Assembly: GCA_016192035.1 (NCBI GenBank)
Contig: JACPUW010000007.1
Location: 109,945 to 173,944 of the forward strand
Source: Bacteroidota bacterium
GTDB taxonomy: Bacteria > Bacteroidota > Bacteroidia > CAILMK01 > JACPUW01
Reading direction: 5' to 3'
DNA: 64,000 nt
The position numbers and the translations under genes are program-made. Numbering within the stretch: position 1 is the first letter of the stretch; every line of letters starts with the position of its first letter. Below are positions 24,097 through 33,147 of the stretch, piece after piece. The notes beneath the pieces were generated by a model that was given only the letters and a program-made list of their open reading frames with translations, ran no database searches and was not told the origin of the DNA.

Positions 24097-26619
24097 TTAT
24101 TCCAAGATTTGTACCGCTTCGCGGTACACCATGTGGTCAGTCACTATGGTAAGTACATACGCCCCGGGCAAAAGGCTGCCCATGTGTACCGCGCCCGGTG
24201 CGCTGAGTGCCTGGCTCCACACCGACTTTCCTTCCAGGTTGTGGATAGTGGCAAGGGCATTCCCGCCCTCTGGCCAAATTACTGTCAAATCATGCCGTGC
24301 AGGGTTAGGGTAAATTTTTATGCCATAGCTAGTTGAACCTTCTTGTATGTCGGTCCGGCCTTCTATATCTATGGTGATATCGGCCTGGCAACCATTATTG
24401 TCTGTGGCGGTAGCCGTATAGCTGCCTGCCAGTAGGTTGGTGGCGGTATCTGTTTTTTGGCTATTTCCGTCATTCCATGTTATGGCATACGGTGGTGTGC
24501 CGCCAGCCATTTGCACCCAAGCCTTGCCCCGGGCTAAACCTCCCCATGTGGGCTCACTGCCCCAGCCGCTCATGTAGAGTGAATCGGGCTGGGCCATCAC
24601 TATGCTATCCTTTAATTGGCATCCATTTTTATCTATGCACCGGTAGTGGTGGGTGCCTGCCGGTAGATTCTGCGGATTGGCCATTGCCCCGCTGGCCAAC
24701 CAGGTAATGGTAAATGGCGCCTGGCCTGCCGTGAGTATCAGTGTGGCTTTCCCTTTATCGCCATAGCACGCAGGTATGTCCACCTTGACACCGGTTATTG
24801 GAATGGCGTTTGACTTCACATCCAGGTAAATGGAGTCAAGAAAGCCCTGGTTTTCTACCACCAGGCCCACTTTGAAGCTGCCGGCTTGTTGCAGCACAAA
24901 ACGTAGGGTTTCCTGGTCCAGGCCGTTCATGGATACGGCCAGTGGTGGCAGCTTCCAATTCAGGTTGCTATTGGCAGGCACGCTGTTGTTAGTGGCCACT
25001 ATGGTGTCGCCCACACAGCCTTCGGTGGCCGAAAGTGTAAAATCGGCTACCACGTCCACTATGTCCAGCAGCTTGCAATTGGAGGTAATTTTGGTCATGG
25101 CGCTTACCCCGCTGCAGCCTGTAGATGTGGTACTTGTGTTCATCACATCCTTGCCGGCGGGTATATCGCTGTCACTGCTCAAGTTCCGCTTATGTTCCCC
25201 GTTTTTTATACTGTAGTGCATCACCCCATTGGGGTTGATTATGTGGCCCAACTGGTGGGCATGGCCCAGTTCGTGCAGGGCTACCGATTCCATGTCGTAT
25301 TGGTTGGAAGTGGGGTTGGCCGGCCCATAGTTCCAGGTGCGCCCTGACGACAATGCGTCGTCAAAAACCATGTCCACGTCATTGAGAAACCAATGCCAGT
25401 CTTTGGTAGTGGCATTATAACAACCACTCCACTGACTAAATGTAACCGCTAGGGCGCCAGTGCTTATGGTTTGGTTTGGGTTCTGCCACATAATGGTGTG
25501 TACCCCATCGCGGTCTGCTTTGTCCACATAGGTGGCATTGGTTGTGTCCACATCAAAATGTAGTCCTGTGCTGCAACGCCAGGTTTGCATGGCCCGCATT
25601 ATAGCCAGCACTGCCCCCCGTTCCTTTAGGAAGTTGCCGTGAAATTTCCAAGTGTAGCCGCCGGTGCCATTGTCGTTTTCCAGGTTGGTGGCATACCGCC
25701 TGTGCCCTGGATTGGTGGTAGGGCCATTGGCATCTACTTCTAGGCGGGCATATGAAACCGTCAGGCTTGACGGTGAGGTATATGTGGTGTTTGACGAGGT
25801 GACTACCTGTATATTTCCACTGCCTGCCTGGCGGGGCACATAGACTTCAATCTTTGTGTCGGTCCATGATACAATAAAAATGCTGTCAGTGAATTGCAGG
25901 GTGGTTTGTCCTCCGTTGTCGGCATGGGCAAAACCAACTGCCCCATAGTCCGTGCCAAAACCGGAGCCTTCTATGGTGAGCATGTTGCCATTGCCCGCCG
26001 CTATGGTGGTAGGGCTAAATCCGGTTATGCCTGCCTTTTTGTGGCTTGACTCTATAGGAAGGTTCAAATCGCCCATCTTCACCCATTTGCCTTCCGCCAT
26101 CACCGCCAATTCATCCAGCAGTTTGTACCGGTTGGCAAAGGTTTCAAACACATCAACGGCCATGAGCGAAGGGGGATTGTAGGCTATGTAGGAAGATGGC
26201 CCGCTACTGCCCGGCGCGCCCATCACATGGCCAGGCCCCTTGGTACGGGTGCTATACGATACTTCAAATTCTAGGGGCTTGCCCAGCATAAATACCCCTG
26301 ACTGCCCCGCGTGGAGTTGCAGGCTGGGATATACCCTTTCCATGCGGTCACCCACGGTGCCACCTTGAGTGATTATGGTGTACTTGCCTTGGTTAAGGCT
26401 AGGTTTTCCTTTTAACACCTTAGAAACCATGACCTGGTTTGCAGTATAGATATGACCGTCATGGGCGCTCACAAATGCATATGAACCAATGACCTGACCT
26501 TCTATGACAACTTGGGATTGTGCTATTCTAGCGGGCAGGGGTATATGCTGTAAAAGGCACTGGGCGTGGGCAGAAAATGAATGGACAAGGATAAAAAAGG
26601 CGGGTAAGATTGACTTCAT
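24097..26619 (-). CDS. Secreted metzincin-type metalloprotease with IPT, SprB-like repeats and T9SS sorting domain
   Basis: 840 residues. Signal peptide about 1-20 (SFSAHAQ). An IPT/TIG-like domain covers about 197-290. The catalytic domain has the metzincin zinc motif HELGHAHQLGH (449-459) and a Met-turn at GVMHYS (Met467), as in matrixin/archaemetzincin-like enzymes. A PKD-like region follows, then two SprB-type repeats (for example CYGDKGKATLILTAGQAPFTITWL). The last about 75 residues, from IYPNPARHDLTV, form a type A T9SS sorting domain. The protein is therefore exported by T9SS and released or anchored at the surface. Its substrate is unknown. Divergent from the HEAT-cyclophilin gene. 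Confidence 0.85.
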   Translation of the reverse strand: MKSILPAFFILVHSFSAHAQCLLQHIPLPARIAQSQVVIEGQVIGSYAFVSAHDGHIYTANQVMVSKVLKGKPSLNQGKYTIITQGGTVGDRMERVYPSLQLHAGQSGVFMLGKPLEFEVSYSTRTKGPGHVMGAPGSSGPSSYIAYNPPSLMAVDVFETFANRYKLLDELAVMAEGKWVKMGDLNLPIESSHKKAGITGFSPTTIAAGNGNMLTIEGSGFGTDYGAVGFAHADNGGQTTLQFTDSIFIVSWTDTKIEVYVPRQAGSGNIQVVTSSNTTYTSPSSLTVSYARLEVDANGPTTNPGHRRYATNLENDNGTGGYTWKFHGNFLKERGAVLAIMRAMQTWRCSTGLHFDVDTTNATYVDKADRDGVHTIMWQNPNQTISTGALAVTFSQWSGCYNATTKDWHWFLNDVDMVFDDALSSGRTWNYGPANPTSNQYDMESVALHELGHAHQLGHIINPNGVMHYSIKNGEHKRNLSSDSDIPAGKDVMNTSTTSTGCSGVSAMTKITSNCKLLDIVDVVADFTLSATEGCVGDTIVATNNSVPANSNLNWKLPPLAVSMNGLDQETLRFVLQQAGSFKVGLVVENQGFLDSIYLDVKSNAIPITGVKVDIPACYGDKGKATLILTAGQAPFTITWLASGAMANPQNLPAGTHHYRCIDKNGCQLKDSIVMAQPDSLYMSGWGSEPTWGGLARGKAWVQMAGGTPPYAITWNDGNSQKTDTATNLLAGSYTATATDNNGCQADITIDIEGRTDIQEGSTSYGIKIYPNPARHDLTVIWPEGGNALATIHNLEGKSVWSQALSAPGAVHMGSLLPGAYVLTIVTDHMVYREAVQILE

Positions 26620-26721
26620 GAAGCGATTTTACTAATGGCCGAAAGTAAGACCGCCAAAGAATATAGCCATCCTTTGGCCAACCAATAGACCAAAAAGCCC
26701 AGATTTGCATGAAACCCTACC

Positions 26722-28698
26722 ATGCACCATTGCCATATATTCTATTTGGTCATGCTCTTAAGTATGTCATGCCAAAGCAATACCACTCCCATAACAGTGA
26801 AGGGCCCGTTTGACGATACGGTGCGCATGGCCATACACCAGTGCAAAGACCTGCGCAACACAGGTTGTTTGATAGCCTATATGCAGGGTGACAATATGGA
26901 AATTGCCGCTGAGGCAGCACTGGCCATGGCCTCGGTAGGTGATACCCTGGCCCTTGATGCAATCAAAGCCCTGTATGTACGCGCCAAGAATATAGAAGAT
27001 ACCGCCTTGGCGCACAGGGTGCAGCGCCATGCCGCACTGGCTTTGTTTCACTGCGGGGGGCGATTGTGGCCTTCGGTGGCTGACAATTTTATGGAGCACG
27101 CCATAGGTGCCGATACAAAAAGATTGGTGCTAAGGGCCATAGGTCGCTGCTCACCAGTGCCCTATGCTTCGGCGTGGCCACAGCGGTTGGCCTACTCCGT
27201 ACCGCGTGAGCAGTTGGGCTCGGTACAACTGGCCTATGAACTCTGTGCCAGGGGCTATGCCGATCCGGTATTGGTGGCCTTTGGGCTGGAGCAATTGATG
27301 GATAAAAATCCTGTAGGGCTAAGAAGACAGGCCGCCGCATATCTAGCACGTTTGCAGCGCATTAAAGATTTTGCCTGGCCCTTGCCCCCTAAGCCATTGC
27401 TCGCTGCTTTTAAGGCTGAACATGATGCCGTAGCCAAAATGTTTTTGGCTTTGTCGCTCTCTATGCTGCCAATTGACGAAACAGAAAACACCTTGCTTGA
27501 ATCCTTGTCAACCCCACTGGATTATAGGGTGCATTGTCAAATCATCAATGCTTTGGGGCCTGACTTCGGCTTCAAATTGCAGCGGGCAGTTAGCCAAAAG
27601 ATTGGCACGGACAATCCCCATGTGGAATTGGCGGTGGCCAACTGCATAGTAAGAAACCATACGGATTACCCCAAAGCCACCCTTGATACACTCATAGGGC
27701 GAGCCCTAGGCTGGAGGGCGCGGTCCAGTGTCCTACAAGCCATGGCCCTGGGCAGTACTGATTGTAGTGTGCAGATAGCCAACGCGCTGGATAAGGCGGC
27801 ACATGGGTTTGAGCGATCGGCCATCTATACTTGGATGGGACAAATGAACAGTAGGTACTTAGGCTTGCTGCTTACGCGGTATGAGGTTGAAAAAGATATG
27901 AATGCACAGTCAGACGCCCTACTGGCCATGTCAGGCGCGGTGACAAACCAAGATGAAGGGCATACGGCCCACTTAAAGGAAGAGGTACTGGCCCTGTTGG
28001 GCAAAGGCCTATTGTCGGCCAATGCGTACCGGGCCTATGTTTCGGCCAATGGATTGCTCCAAGAGGCTTTTGAAAAAGAAGTACTCCAGGCTATGGGCTT
28101 GGACTTTGATAGCCTGGCAAATACATGGTCATTGCCCCAATATTACGAAACGCGGTGGGAGTTGGAGAAACTGGCCCTAAAGGCGCAGGGTCTCGACTTT
28201 GAAAAGCACATGGTGCCCAATCCCTATAACAATCCCATAGACTGGAACTGGGTGAAACAGTTGCCCGCACATCCAATAATACGAATGGAAACTACTAAGG
28301 GTGTGGTGGATATGGAATTCGACCTGCCCTCAGCCCCAGGTTCGGTAGGCTATATTACCCGGCTTATACACCAGGGTTTTTACAATGGCTTGTCTTTTCA
28401 CCGGGTGGTGGGCTGCTTTGTGGCGCAAGGCGGTGACCCCACGGGTAGCGGCAGTGGTGGGCCAGAGGGGAGCCTAAGGAGTGAACACAGCCACAATACC
28501 TATAGGGAGGGTGCCGTGGGATTGGCTTCATCAGGTAAGGATACGGAAGGATGCCAATTCTTTATAACCCACAACCATACGCCCCACCTCAACGGACGGT
28601 ACACCATATTGGGCTATGTGGTTGGGGGCTTGGATGTGGTGCACCAACTTGATGTGGGCGACCGCATTCTGCGCATGGAATGGCTTATGGACAAGTAA
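26722..28698 (+). CDS. HEAT-repeat lipoprotein with C-terminal cyclophilin peptidyl-prolyl isomerase
   Basis: 658 residues. A lipoprotein signal ends at SMSC (Cys17). About 480 residues of helical HEAT-like repeats follow (AEAALAMASVGDTLALDAIKAL, ANCIVRNHTDYPKATLDTLIG). From about residue 520 comes a cyclophilin domain: IRMETTKGVVDMEFD, GLSFHRVVGCFVAQGGDPTGSGSGG, GCQFFITHNHTPHLNGRYTILGYV. Cyclophilins speed proline isomerisation during folding; the lipid anchor places it in the periplasm. The Phe-His-Arg and Gln-Phe-Phe catalytic and binding residues are present, so the isomerase may be active. The HEAT part probably binds clients (inference). Confidence 0.85.
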   Translation: MHHCHIFYLVMLLSMSCQSNTTPITVKGPFDDTVRMAIHQCKDLRNTGCLIAYMQGDNMEIAAEAALAMASVGDTLALDAIKALYVRAKNIEDTALAHRVQRHAALALFHCGGRLWPSVADNFMEHAIGADTKRLVLRAIGRCSPVPYASAWPQRLAYSVPREQLGSVQLAYELCARGYADPVLVAFGLEQLMDKNPVGLRRQAAAYLARLQRIKDFAWPLPPKPLLAAFKAEHDAVAKMFLALSLSMLPIDETENTLLESLSTPLDYRVHCQIINALGPDFGFKLQRAVSQKIGTDNPHVELAVANCIVRNHTDYPKATLDTLIGRALGWRARSSVLQAMALGSTDCSVQIANALDKAAHGFERSAIYTWMGQMNSRYLGLLLTRYEVEKDMNAQSDALLAMSGAVTNQDEGHTAHLKEEVLALLGKGLLSANAYRAYVSANGLLQEAFEKEVLQAMGLDFDSLANTWSLPQYYETRWELEKLALKAQGLDFEKHMVPNPYNNPIDWNWVKQLPAHPIIRMETTKGVVDMEFDLPSAPGSVGYITRLIHQGFYNGLSFHRVVGCFVAQGGDPTGSGSGGPEGSLRSEHSHNTYREGAVGLASSGKDTEGCQFFITHNHTPHLNGRYTILGYVVGGLDVVHQLDVGDRILRMEWLMDK

Positions 28699-28747
28699 GG
28701 GCTATTGCAGGGGCCTATCTTTGCCCGCTGATAAACAGGCTGGCAAC

Positions 28748-30688
28748 ATGACACGAACCATTTTCTTGGCTTTATTAGCCTTTATTACATTAATTGCCCA
28801 TGCGCAGGACCTAACCCGGTATAGGGTCAAAGACAAGTATGGCTACAAAGACCAGGAGGGCAACATAGTGATTAAAGCCAGGTACGAAAAGGCCCTGGAT
28901 TTTTCGGATGGACTGGCCGCCGTGGGCCAAAAAGGCTATATGTTTTTTATAAATCCGGATGGAAAACAGACATTTAAAACCAAGTTTGATGGCGCAGAGC
29001 GGTTTGTTAACGGCAAAGCCCTGGTGAGGATAGACAAGTTTTATGGCTATATAAACCTTCAAGGCGAGCCAGTGATACCCATAGCCTACCTGAGTATCAA
29101 AGGGTTTGAAAACGGGGTGAGCGTGGCCATGAAGCGGAGTGGCTGGGGATTGCTTGGTGAAGATGGAAACGAGCTCACGGCATTTGAATACAGCGAGTTG
29201 GGCAATCAATCGCAGGGACTAATCTTGGCCAGGAAAGGCATGAAAGAAGGGTACATTAACCTAAAGGGCCAAGAGGTAGTGCCCTGTGTGTTTGATAAAA
29301 TAGGCCCCATGCTCGATGGATGGGCCAAAGTATATGCCGATGGCAAGTTTGGTTTTGTGGGTGACGATGGCGAAGTGATTGTGCCTGTGATATATGATGC
29401 CATTGAGCGGTTTGACAATAAGCATATGGCCGTGGTGCGCCGCGATACCCTTTGGGGATATATTAACCGACAGGGGCAAGAGGTGGTGCCCGCTGAGTAT
29501 CAAGCCATGGATGGTTTTAAGGGCGGACTGGCCAAGGCCAAGAAACACGGAAAATGGGGCTACATAAACCGAAAGGGGGAAGCCGTGGTGGCGGTGGTGT
29601 ATGACAAGATAGCCAATCTGGACCAAGGCCATGCAGGCGTGCAAAAAAATGGGAAGTTTGGATTTGTTAACAGGAAGGGTTTGGAGGTCTTACCTGCCGA
29701 GTTTGATGAAATTAGGTATTTTGACGAAGGCCTGATTGGGGTGCGCCAAAATGGCAAGTATGGATACTTTGATACCCTGGGCAAGATCAAAATCCCCCTG
29801 GTCTATGAATCTATTGGCAGAATGTGGGACGGGCTTTGTTTTGTGGAGGCCAATGACCGGTTTGGACTTATGGACAAGGACGGAAAGGCCATTACCAAGC
29901 TGGTGTATGAAAGTTTGTCGTACGCATGGGTACAACAGCCTGAACCTTATTATGATGTGGAAAGGGAGTACCATTTTTTTGAAGATAGGGCCATGTTTTG
30001 CCGCAAGGGCAAATACGGATATATGGACAAAACGGGTAAGGAGGTCATAAGCCCCGTATATGACTTTGCCTACCATTTTAGCGAGGGACTGGCCAAGGTG
30101 GTGAAGGATGGGAAGTATGGATTCATTGACCTGAAAGGAAACCTGGTTATTCCTATAAAATACGCCGACTATGCCCTGTCAATTAAGCGGATAGACCCCA
30201 CCAATCCTGATAAATTTGAGGTGGAACAGGCCTACTATGATGCCACCGGGTTCTTTATGGGCGGCTATGCGGTGGTAGCCAAAGGCGAAAAAATGGGCTT
30301 GATAGATAATGCCGGAAATGAAATTATTCCTATTGGGTATGATTATATGGAGAGTCCATCAGAAGGTTTGGTACTGGTGCGAAAGGGTTGGCAGTATGGA
30401 TTTTGCAACCTGGAGGGCAAGGAGACGATACCCCCTGTGTATGACGGTGCCATGTCGTTTTCACATGGACTGGCCGCCGTGAACCGCCGCAACGTGTGGG
30501 CTTTTGTGGATGCCAATAACAAAGTGGTGATCAACTGGGAATTGGAGCATGTGCTGAGCCCCATGGAAATACACACTACCGATGGGGGGCAAGAAGTGGT
30601 GGCCGCACTGGTGATTTATCAAGGCAAGGCCAACTACATAACCCCCAGCTTTTTATGTGTGTCTCTCTATAACTATCCTTGCAGGTAG
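28748..30688 (+). CDS. WG-repeat secreted protein
   Basis: 646 residues from the ATG at 28748, chosen because it starts a clear signal peptide (MTRTIFLALLAFITLIAHAQ); the frame is open further upstream but overlaps the cyclophilin gene. The rest is a run of at least twelve WG repeats with units such as KYGYKDQEGNIVIKARYEKAL, KFGFVGDDGEVIVPVIYDAI and KWGYINRKGEAVV. WG repeats likely form a beta-rich solenoid or propeller. No enzymatic domain and no T9SS tail are seen, so a periplasmic or surface binding role is likely. It follows the cyclophilin gene by 49 bp. Confidence 0.85.
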   Translation: MTRTIFLALLAFITLIAHAQDLTRYRVKDKYGYKDQEGNIVIKARYEKALDFSDGLAAVGQKGYMFFINPDGKQTFKTKFDGAERFVNGKALVRIDKFYGYINLQGEPVIPIAYLSIKGFENGVSVAMKRSGWGLLGEDGNELTAFEYSELGNQSQGLILARKGMKEGYINLKGQEVVPCVFDKIGPMLDGWAKVYADGKFGFVGDDGEVIVPVIYDAIERFDNKHMAVVRRDTLWGYINRQGQEVVPAEYQAMDGFKGGLAKAKKHGKWGYINRKGEAVVAVVYDKIANLDQGHAGVQKNGKFGFVNRKGLEVLPAEFDEIRYFDEGLIGVRQNGKYGYFDTLGKIKIPLVYESIGRMWDGLCFVEANDRFGLMDKDGKAITKLVYESLSYAWVQQPEPYYDVEREYHFFEDRAMFCRKGKYGYMDKTGKEVISPVYDFAYHFSEGLAKVVKDGKYGFIDLKGNLVIPIKYADYALSIKRIDPTNPDKFEVEQAYYDATGFFMGGYAVVAKGEKMGLIDNAGNEIIPIGYDYMESPSEGLVLVRKGWQYGFCNLEGKETIPPVYDGAMSFSHGLAAVNRRNVWAFVDANNKVVINWELEHVLSPMEIHTTDGGQEVVAALVIYQGKANYITPSFLCVSLYNYPCR

Positions 30689-30696
30689 CATTCAGC

Positions 30697-30736
30697 TTGG
30701 GGTTTGGGGTCTAGGGTTTGGGGTCTAGGGTTTGGT
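30697..30736 (+). repeat. G-rich tandem repeat
   Basis: A 14-bp unit of the form GGGTTTGGGGTCTA is repeated nearly three times, about 10 bp after the WG-repeat gene stop. Runs of three and four G with short spacers could form G-quadruplexes on this strand. It precedes the long heptanucleotide tract. Confidence 0.75.
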
Positions 30737-30743
30737 TAATTCC

Positions 30744-31160
30744 TTCACACTTCTCCCTTCTACCTTCTAATTTCTAACTTCTAATTTCTAACTTCTAACT
30801 TCTAACTTCTAACTTCTAACTTCTAACTTCTAACTTCTAACTTCTAACTTCTAATTTCTACCTTCTCCCTTCTCCCTTCTCCCTTCTCCCTTCTCCCTTC
30901 TCCCTTCTCCCTTCTCCCTTCTCCCTTCTCCCTTCTCCCTTCTACCTTCTCCCTTCTACCTTCTCCCTTCTCCCTTCTAATTTCTAACTTCTAACTTCTC
31001 CCTTCTCCCTTCTACCTTCTCCCTTCTCCCTTCTACCTTCTCCCTTCTCCCTTCTCCCTTCTCCCTTCTCCCTTCTCCCTTCTCCCTTCTCCCTTCTAAT
31101 TTCTAACTTCTAACTTCTAACTTCTAATTTCTAATTTCTACCTTCTCCCTTCCAATTTCC
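30744..31160 (+). repeat. Heptanucleotide polypyrimidine repeat tract (about 59 units)
   Basis: About 415 bp of 7-bp units, almost purely C and T on the plus strand apart from one or two A. Variants are CTTCTAA, CTTCTCC, CTTCTAC and TTTCTAA, arranged in homogeneous blocks: a CTTCTAA run, a long CTTCTCC run, then mixtures. It has no gene and no ORF of note. Block structure suggests growth by slippage or unequal exchange. The tract fills most of the gap between the WG-repeat gene and the ytxJ promoter. Confidence 0.97.
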
Positions 31161-31224
31161 CCTCCCATGTTTAAGTCTTTGAATTTTATTGTTTATTAAT
31201 CAAATAGATAAATGGGGTATGTAA

Positions 31225-31254
31225 TTGATTTGAACCTTGAACCGGCTATTTTTG
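31225..31254 (+). promoter_or_regulatory. Bacteroidota-type promoter of ytxJ
   Basis: TTG at 31225-31227, a 19-bp spacer, and TATTTTTG at 31247-31254 match the -33/-7 arrangement of Bacteroidota sigma factor promoters. The -7 box is 29 bp upstream of the ytxJ ATG. Confidence 0.6.
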
Positions 31255-31283
31255 TAAACCAGCCCAGCATATAGGCCGCGCAC

Positions 31284-31643
31284 ATGCCAGCATACCACCA
31301 CCAATGGGTACCCCTTACCCATGAGCAACAACTAGAAGGGATCATGGAATTGTCAAAAGACAAGCCCGTGGCCATACTCAAGCACAGCACCCGCTGCGGC
31401 ATAAGCGCCATGGCTACCAATGGGCTAAAGGAGGACTGGGACTTAACTCAAGACCAAGTTTTATTCTATTATCTTGATTTATTGGTATATAGGGATGTGT
31501 CGAACGCAGTGGCCGCCCACCTGCGGGTACCGCATCAGAGTCCACAACTCATAGTGCTCAAGGACGGAAAGGTGGCCTACACCGCATCACACCATATGAT
31601 AGACTGCCCCAGCCTAAAGCGTGCATTGCTAGCCACAGGGTAA
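31284..31643 (+). CDS. ytxJ: Bacillithiol-system redox protein YtxJ (BrxC-like)
   Basis: 119 residues, thioredoxin-like. The active-site motif is HSTRCGIS with Cys38, followed by the FYYLDLLVYRDVSNAVAAHLRVPHQSPQLIVLKDGK core and the cis-Pro region. YtxJ/BrxC proteins remove bacillithiol from S-bacillithiolated proteins in bacteria that use that thiol, including many Bacteroidota. Single gene with its own promoter. The alternative is a monothiol thioredoxin of other use. Confidence 0.82.
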   Translation: MPAYHHQWVPLTHEQQLEGIMELSKDKPVAILKHSTRCGISAMATNGLKEDWDLTQDQVLFYYLDLLVYRDVSNAVAAHLRVPHQSPQLIVLKDGKVAYTASHHMIDCPSLKRALLATG

Positions 31644-31818
31644 GTGCAGGGGTATGCCTCAGCTCAATTTGGATCATTAGTCAGCGCAATACAAATGCAT
31701 TTGCAGTGGGTATATTCTATGAATGCGGGATATAAGGCAATGAGATAAGGCCTAGCTGCCTACCTGTCGCAGCGGCCTTCGCGGGCCTATTAACCCCCAA
31801 CCACTTTGCTGGGCCTAC

Positions 31819-31826
31819 TACCTTTG
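31819..31826 (+). promoter_or_regulatory. -7 box TACCTTTG ahead of kynU
   Basis: TACCTTTG fits TAnnTTTG but ends only 6 bp before the ATG at 31833, so a transcript from here would be nearly leaderless. No -33 element at the right spacing is clear. Confidence 0.35.
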
Positions 31827-31832
31827 CCTACC

Positions 31833-33143
31833 ATGCAAATAGCCTTTACACAAGCCTACGCATCGCATATGGACCAAATCGATTCCCTGGCATGCATGCG
31901 TGGGCAATTTCATTTTCCCATATCGCCGGCCACCGGCCAGATGGCCCTGTATTTCACGGGCAACTCCCTGGGGCTACAGCCCATAAAGGCCCGCCAATAC
32001 CTTATACAAGAGCTAGATGACTGGGCACAGCTGGGCGTGGAAGGCCACTTTAACGCCAAAAATCCCTGGTTTGGCTACCATCATCCCTTTGCCAATGCTG
32101 CCGCCCGCATAGTGGGTGCCAAGCCTCATGAGGTGGTGCTAATGAATGGCCTCACGGCCAATTTACACTTTCTCATGGTTTCATTCTATAGGCCTGACAA
32201 ACAGCGGTATCGCATCCTTATAGAGGGTGGGGCCTTTCCTTCTGACCGGTATGCGGCGGCCAGCCAGGCGCGGTGCTGGGGGCTAGAACCCAAGGAAGCC
32301 ATAGTAGAACTACAGCCGCGCCCCGGCGAACACTGCCTGCGCACGGACGACATTATCCAAACCATTCATGAGCTGGGTGACACGCTGGCGCTGGTTTTAT
32401 TGCCAGGGGTACAGTACTATACTGGCCAAGCGTTTGACATAGGCACCATCACCCACCATGCCCACCAAGTAGGGGCCAAAGCTGGCTGGGACCTGGCCCA
32501 TGCCGTTGGCAATATCCCCTTGGACCTACACCTACACGATGTGGATTTTGCCGCTTGGTGTACCTATAAATACCTGAACTCTGGCCCAGGGGCGGTAGCA
32601 GGGGCTTTTGTGCATGAGCGCTATTCTTCCAACCCTGAATTGCCACGGCTGGAAGGGTGGTGGGGACACAGCGAGACCGACCGTTTCATGATGGGCCACG
32701 ACTTTGTACCCATGCAGGGGGCACAAGCATGGCAATTGAGCAATGCACCGGTTTTTAACATGGCCGCACACCGCGCAGCCCTGGAACTTTTTGACCACGT
32801 GGGCATGGATGCTTTGCGGAGCAAAAGCCTGAAACTTACTGGGTTTTTAGAGTATATATTGCAGGAAATCAACCGCACTTTGCCCATGCCTGCCTTTGAA
32901 ATCATCAGCCCATCCCTTCCGCAGGAGCGGGGCTGCCAATTGTCCATTCGCTGTGTGGGCCAGGGCAAGGCATTTTTTGACCGGCTCTCTGCCCTGGGGG
33001 TGATAGCCGACTGGCGGAACCCCGATGTGGTGCGCGTGGCACCTGCGCCCATGTACAATTCGTTTACGGATGTGTATAAACTGGGACTGGCGGTACAGAA
33101 TGCCCTACAATCATTACACGTTCAGGAACATACAACCAAGTAA
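31833..33143 (+). CDS. kynU: Kynureninase
   Basis: 436 residues from the ATG at 31833; the frame is open to 31806 without an ATG. PLP aminotransferase class V fold. Marks: LYFTGNSLGLQP near the N-terminus, GWDLAHAVGNIPLDLHLHDVDFAAWCTYKYLNSGPG with the PLP Lys at about 246, and FVHERY. It cleaves kynurenine or 3-hydroxykynurenine to anthranilates plus alanine in tryptophan breakdown or NAD synthesis. No other kyn genes are adjacent; the Smr gene follows after 4 bp. Confidence 0.95.
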   Translation: MQIAFTQAYASHMDQIDSLACMRGQFHFPISPATGQMALYFTGNSLGLQPIKARQYLIQELDDWAQLGVEGHFNAKNPWFGYHHPFANAAARIVGAKPHEVVLMNGLTANLHFLMVSFYRPDKQRYRILIEGGAFPSDRYAAASQARCWGLEPKEAIVELQPRPGEHCLRTDDIIQTIHELGDTLALVLLPGVQYYTGQAFDIGTITHHAHQVGAKAGWDLAHAVGNIPLDLHLHDVDFAAWCTYKYLNSGPGAVAGAFVHERYSSNPELPRLEGWWGHSETDRFMMGHDFVPMQGAQAWQLSNAPVFNMAAHRAALELFDHVGMDALRSKSLKLTGFLEYILQEINRTLPMPAFEIISPSLPQERGCQLSIRCVGQGKAFFDRLSALGVIADWRNPDVVRVAPAPMYNSFTDVYKLGLAVQNALQSLHVQEHTTK

Positions 33144-33147
33144 CCAT

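Noticed and set aside
24111..24127. Hairpin GTACCGC-TTC-GCGGTAC at the metzincin gene end
   Set aside because: It lies in the last codons before the stop and has no T-run; likely a chance of coding sequence, though it could be a weak structural element.
28616..28747. Upstream extension of the WG-repeat gene
   Set aside because: It overlaps the cyclophilin gene out of frame; the signal peptide begins at 28748.
30744..31160. CRISPR array
   Set aside because: Units are 7 bp with no spacers and no cas genes nearby; it is a simple repeat.
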